Assembly (NCBI GenBank): GCA_025358435.1
Contig: JANYJQ010000081.1
Span: 1 to 50,441, forward strand
From: Holophagaceae bacterium
GTDB lineage: Bacteria > Acidobacteriota > Holophagae > Holophagales > Holophagaceae
DNA: 50,441 nucleotides
Reading direction: 5' to 3'
The stretch's first letter is position 1; the number at the start of each line of letters is the position of its first letter. The position numbers and the translations under genes are program-made. The notes below the pieces were generated by a model, which ran no database searches, had not been told where the DNA came from, and saw nothing but the letters and a program-made list of their open reading frames with translations. Below are positions 46,905-50,441 of this stretch, one piece after another.

Positions 46905-49781
46905 ATGTCACAGCGGCCCGAAAACATGATTTCTCCCTTGGTGCCCCGGTCCCGCACCGCTCTGATCAGCTCGATCGGCGCCGCAGCCCTTCTGCTCGTG
47001 GGTTGCAGTTCCAACCTGCAGGTGCAGGGTCCCGCGCCCTACGACTCTGATCCAGCGACCGGAAGCAACGTCAACTACGCGCTCTTCGACCCGAGCGCGA
47101 GCGTGATTCCTCTCCCAAACATCCTGGCGACCGCCACCGTGACCGGCGTCTCGTACGCACCACCGGCTGATCCCGCCAACATGACTGCCTTGGAAAAATC
47201 CAAGGTATATGTATTTCCTGGCGTCCCGCCCACATCCTACGTAAACGGGGTGCCCCAACCCTCGCCCAAGGATTCGCTGGCTTTCCTCAACCTCACGGAA
47301 ATGGGGGGCAAGAACGCTGTTTCCGGCCTCACCAGCCCCATCAAGCTCTCCTTCCAGGCCCCGGTCCTTCAGTCGTCAGTGATCCTTGTAGCGACCCCTG
47401 CGACCCCTACGACCCCTGCGATCCCTGCGACCGTGAAGGTTTTCCAGGTCATTCCTGATGTGACCGGACCCACTGCCGGTCTGACTGAAGTTGCCCCCCT
47501 GGGCTTCCGCGATGTCTCTGCCTTATTCAGTGTGGAGTGGCAGTTCACCTGGCACGACCGTGACACGGCGACTCCCACTCCAAACGTGGTGCCCAAAACC
47601 GTCTCGCTCGCCAACCCAGCGGGCGTCGCTGGGGCCGCCTTCCAACTCGTGCCCCGCCTTCCCCTGACGCCTGGCAGCCGCTATGTCTATGTGGTGACCG
47701 ATGGCGTGAAGGATTTAGCGCCCCCCAACCTTCCCGTCGGCCAGAGCCTGACCTTCGGCTTCTTGAAATACGTGAAGGGCGCGGATGTGAATCCGAACGC
47801 CACGTCTGCGGGAACCAACCTCGCGGATTCGGCTGATCTTCAAAACCCGGCCCGGATCGCCGGAGCGGCCTCCCAGGCCAGTCTGCAATCGATCTATGGC
47901 AATGCGATGATCACCATTCCGGTCCTGGGGAGCGTTGTCGCGCTCTCGGGCTATGGCAAGACCATGGACGACCTCATCGCCAGCGCCACAGCGGACACCA
48001 GCGGCAAAGCTGCGGCCGGCGCGGGCGCCACGGGCATCGGCACCGCCAGCGAAAACCTGGCCCAGCGCCGCAACCACATCAAGCTCCTCGGCCGCTTCAT
48101 CACCACAGGCACTGTGGCCACGCAATTCCTGGCAAACAACGCCACCACCCAGATTCCAGTGGAAGGCGCCCTTTGGGCCTGGGCCAACAATGCGCCGGGC
48201 ACACCTTTTGCTGGAGCCCCTGCGCGCCAATGGAGCAATGTGGTGTCGGGCTGGGAGGTGAAAGGTTCCAGCACCATTCCCAGTCCGGGTCAGGGCTCTA
48301 TCGATTACCTTTTTGCAGCAATGGGGCTTCCGAGCGCGATACCACGCGTGGATATCGGCTTAGCTGCCAAGGGCTCCTTTGAAAGTGGCGACCTCAATAT
48401 CGACCCGGCGGTGGCCCACGCCATTGCCGCCACGATTCCGCCCTCTGGAAACCTCACCGGCACACCCGATCTGGGCAGTCACCCTGTCTACAACCCTGGT
48501 TACTACCCGACAGCTGCCGCCCCTGTCCCCGGCACTGGCGTGCTCCAAGGTGTCAGGCCTGATGCCAACACCCTGACGGGCTTCCTGCACGTGAACCGGA
48601 CAGTGCACTTCTGGTTCATCGCCCCTGCCGCCGCCCCGCCTGTTGGCGGATACCCGGTGCTTATCTACCAGCACGGCATCACCTCCCAGAAGGAAGACAT
48701 CTTTACCGCCGCCAATACCATTTGCAAGGCAGGCTATGCCATTCTCGCCATCGACGCTCCCCTCCATGGCGAGAACGCCAACCGCCCCGATTCAGCCGAG
48801 TGGGGCGCTAACTTCATGAGTCTTCTGGATATCCCGAATACCCGGACCAACATCCAACAGGGCGCTTTCAATCTCTGGCGGCTTGAAAAGGTCGCTAAAT
48901 CCAGCAGCCTTCAGGGCACTGCGGCTGCCTATGGCAAGCCCATCGCGACGGCTGGCGCTACGAAATTCGTGGGCCTCAGCCTGGGCGGCATCATCGGGGC
49001 CTACTTCATGGCGGGGAACTCGAATCAGTACGGCCTCGGCGGAAGCAACATCCAGGGTCTTTTCTCTTCACCTGGGGCCAAGACGGCTTACATCATCCGG
49101 GATGGCAAGGCCGGCTTCGAATACCAGGTCAATGACACCCTTCGGAAAGTTGGAGTCGCGCCGGGAAGCCATGATTACGACCAGTTCCTGCTCCTGGTGC
49201 AGACCATCATGGACTCGGTTGATCCAGCCTGGGACGTATCTCCCATCAAGTCTCTGCCCAGCGGCCTTCCCGCCCCTTCCCGTTTCTCGGGCCGCGTCTG
49301 CATGCAAGAGGCCATTGGTGATACGACCATCCTGAACACCTACGGCAATGCCCTAGGGAATTTCCTTGGTGGCTGGGGTGTGTTGGGAAGTTCGCTTTAT
49401 GACATCGCACCTAACTTCACCCAGGTGATGCTGGCGGGCGCCACCTCACCCGTGCTGCCCTTCATGTACGGCGTTGTCGACGGCGTTCCCGGCCTCAAAA
49501 CCCCCAGCGCCCCCGCCACCAGCCCCAGCAGCGGCCCGACCGAAGGCTTCTTCCAATTCGGGACGACTGCCCCCACCGGGGCCGCGAGCCACACAATGCT
49601 TCTCGACTTCATAAACCCTGCCATTACCGCCGCAGCCCAGAAGCAGCTGTATATCTGGCTGGCCACAGGCCGTCTGGCAGATCCGGCGGATACGGCTCAC
49701 TGGGGACTCGCGGGACCTGCCGGACCTGCCGAACCGGTGCTGGAACCCCAGAAGATCCCATTCCTGGATGCGCTGCGGTAG
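46905..49781 (+). CDS. Large lipoprotein of the bacterial virulence-factor lipase (VolA/Pla-1-like) type
   Basis: Lipobox LLLVGC; NYALFDPSASVIPLPNI, YQHGITSQKEDIF, nucleophile elbow VGLSLGGIIGAYF. Confidence 0.78.
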   Translation: MSQRPENMISPLVPRSRTALISSIGAAALLLVGCSSNLQVQGPAPYDSDPATGSNVNYALFDPSASVIPLPNILATATVTGVSYAPPADPANMTALEKSKVYVFPGVPPTSYVNGVPQPSPKDSLAFLNLTEMGGKNAVSGLTSPIKLSFQAPVLQSSVILVATPATPTTPAIPATVKVFQVIPDVTGPTAGLTEVAPLGFRDVSALFSVEWQFTWHDRDTATPTPNVVPKTVSLANPAGVAGAAFQLVPRLPLTPGSRYVYVVTDGVKDLAPPNLPVGQSLTFGFLKYVKGADVNPNATSAGTNLADSADLQNPARIAGAASQASLQSIYGNAMITIPVLGSVVALSGYGKTMDDLIASATADTSGKAAAGAGATGIGTASENLAQRRNHIKLLGRFITTGTVATQFLANNATTQIPVEGALWAWANNAPGTPFAGAPARQWSNVVSGWEVKGSSTIPSPGQGSIDYLFAAMGLPSAIPRVDIGLAAKGSFESGDLNIDPAVAHAIAATIPPSGNLTGTPDLGSHPVYNPGYYPTAAAPVPGTGVLQGVRPDANTLTGFLHVNRTVHFWFIAPAAAPPVGGYPVLIYQHGITSQKEDIFTAANTICKAGYAILAIDAPLHGENANRPDSAEWGANFMSLLDIPNTRTNIQQGAFNLWRLEKVAKSSSLQGTAAAYGKPIATAGATKFVGLSLGGIIGAYFMAGNSNQYGLGGSNIQGLFSSPGAKTAYIIRDGKAGFEYQVNDTLRKVGVAPGSHDYDQFLLLVQTIMDSVDPAWDVSPIKSLPSGLPAPSRFSGRVCMQEAIGDTTILNTYGNALGNFLGGWGVLGSSLYDIAPNFTQVMLAGATSPVLPFMYGVVDGVPGLKTPSAPATSPSSGPTEGFFQFGTTAPTGAASHTMLLDFINPAITAAAQKQLYIWLATGRLADPADTAHWGLAGPAGPAEPVLEPQKIPFLDALR

Positions 49782-49802
49782 TTGAAAAGCAGGCTCTAAC
49801 CA

Positions 49803-49829
49803 AAAGCGGGCGGATTTTTCGCCCGCTTT
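49803..49829. terminator. Rho-independent terminator (bidirectional)
   Basis: AAAGCGGGCG-GATTTTT-CGCCCGCTTT, perfect 10-bp stem between convergent genes. Confidence 0.85.
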
Positions 49830-49858
49830 CCATTTCCTGGGATCCGCTTCACTTCGGC

Positions 49859-50440
49859 TCAACCTAGACGAGGAATCTGTTCCGAAAGTTGCGGGAAGGC
49901 CTCCAGCAGCTCTGCTTTCGCTTCCAACAGACCCACTGCGTCGGGATGCCTGCGGTGGCGATACCCCCGGATGGCCTGCCAGTCTTCCTTCAGACGCTCG
50001 GATAGCGGCAGGCTGAGGAAGGCCAGCAGCGCCAGCGCCATCACGGCGGATGCACCCGCAAAGCCCCAGCGCCAAGCTGCAAGGCTCAGTAACAGCGCGG
50101 CCCAAGCAGGCATGAACAGCAGACCTCCCATCAGCTTGTAGGTACCCACGACATCCACCTCATCCGTCATACGATTGGTGAGCCAGCCGATGAATCTGTA
50201 GGGGGGCCAGAAGAGCAGGGCGGCCGGGGCGATGAGCAGAGCTGCCACGTGGTGCAGGATGGCTTTCCCCGTCCAGGCCCGCACCTGTGAAGGAAGGTAG
50301 GGAAAGCCTACCTGATCGGGCCGCAGCCCCTTCTCATGAAGCCAGCCATGGGCCTGATCCACACGGGCGCGGAGGCTGGCCCGATCTGCTTCATTTAAAG
50401 CGATCAGCGCGGGGAGCAGTGACTGGGTGCGCAGGCGCAC
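49859..50440 (-). CDS. Membrane protein, partial at window edge; possibly C-terminal part of a lysophospholipid-type acyltransferase
   Basis: Two hydrophobic pairs, LLFWPPYRFIGWLTNRM...GTYKLMGGLLFMPAWA; ORF open at the edge. Confidence 0.5.
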   Translation of the reverse strand: MRLRTQSLLPALIALNEADRASLRARVDQAHGWLHEKGLRPDQVGFPYLPSQVRAWTGKAILHHVAALLIAPAALLFWPPYRFIGWLTNRMTDEVDVVGTYKLMGGLLFMPAWAALLLSLAAWRWGFAGASAVMALALLAFLSLPLSERLKEDWQAIRGYRHRRHPDAVGLLEAKAELLEAFPQLSEQIPRLG

Positions 50441-50441
50441 G

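Noticed and set aside
1-50441. CRISPR arrays, tRNA/rRNA genes, transposases or integrases
   Set aside because: None were recognisable on either strand by reading; the LanB island has no visible mobility genes.

Overview
This 50.4 kb GC-rich bacterial window is mostly ordinary chromosomal genes. The gene content looks like Acidobacteriota/Holophagae, but that is my inference and I could not test it. Recognisable genes include a sirtuin, an RND efflux pump with a MarR regulator, hflX, a Ser/Thr kinase, a radical SAM protein, lpdA, mutS, clpB, metK, a nagZ-like gene and several signalling proteins. The accessory locus at about 23.7-32 kb stands out. It has a full-length class I lantibiotic dehydratase (LanB) transcribed divergently from a short ORF with a Thr-rich, Cys-free C-terminus (…DQSWPTLTTTLTVTE). 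That ORF is followed by a LytS-type histidine kinase and a LytTR response regulator. No LanC, transporter or protease is visible nearby. The locus is bracketed by two highly similar REC-EAL genes. An upstream motif (GGTTGAAGT…ACCGTT) occurs before the peptide ORF and again before a second short ORF beyond the LytTR gene. Other notable signals are: (i) a family of degenerate 7-bp-period intergenic repeats at four places, three of them running over a stop codon; (ii) an aminotransferase that appears to have lost its middle (PLP-lysine) section in frame; (iii) a frameshifted O-methyltransferase; (iv) structured intergenic elements; and (v) two paralogous lipoproteins at opposite ends of the window. 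All calls are from reading the sequence and family knowledge; no database search was run.
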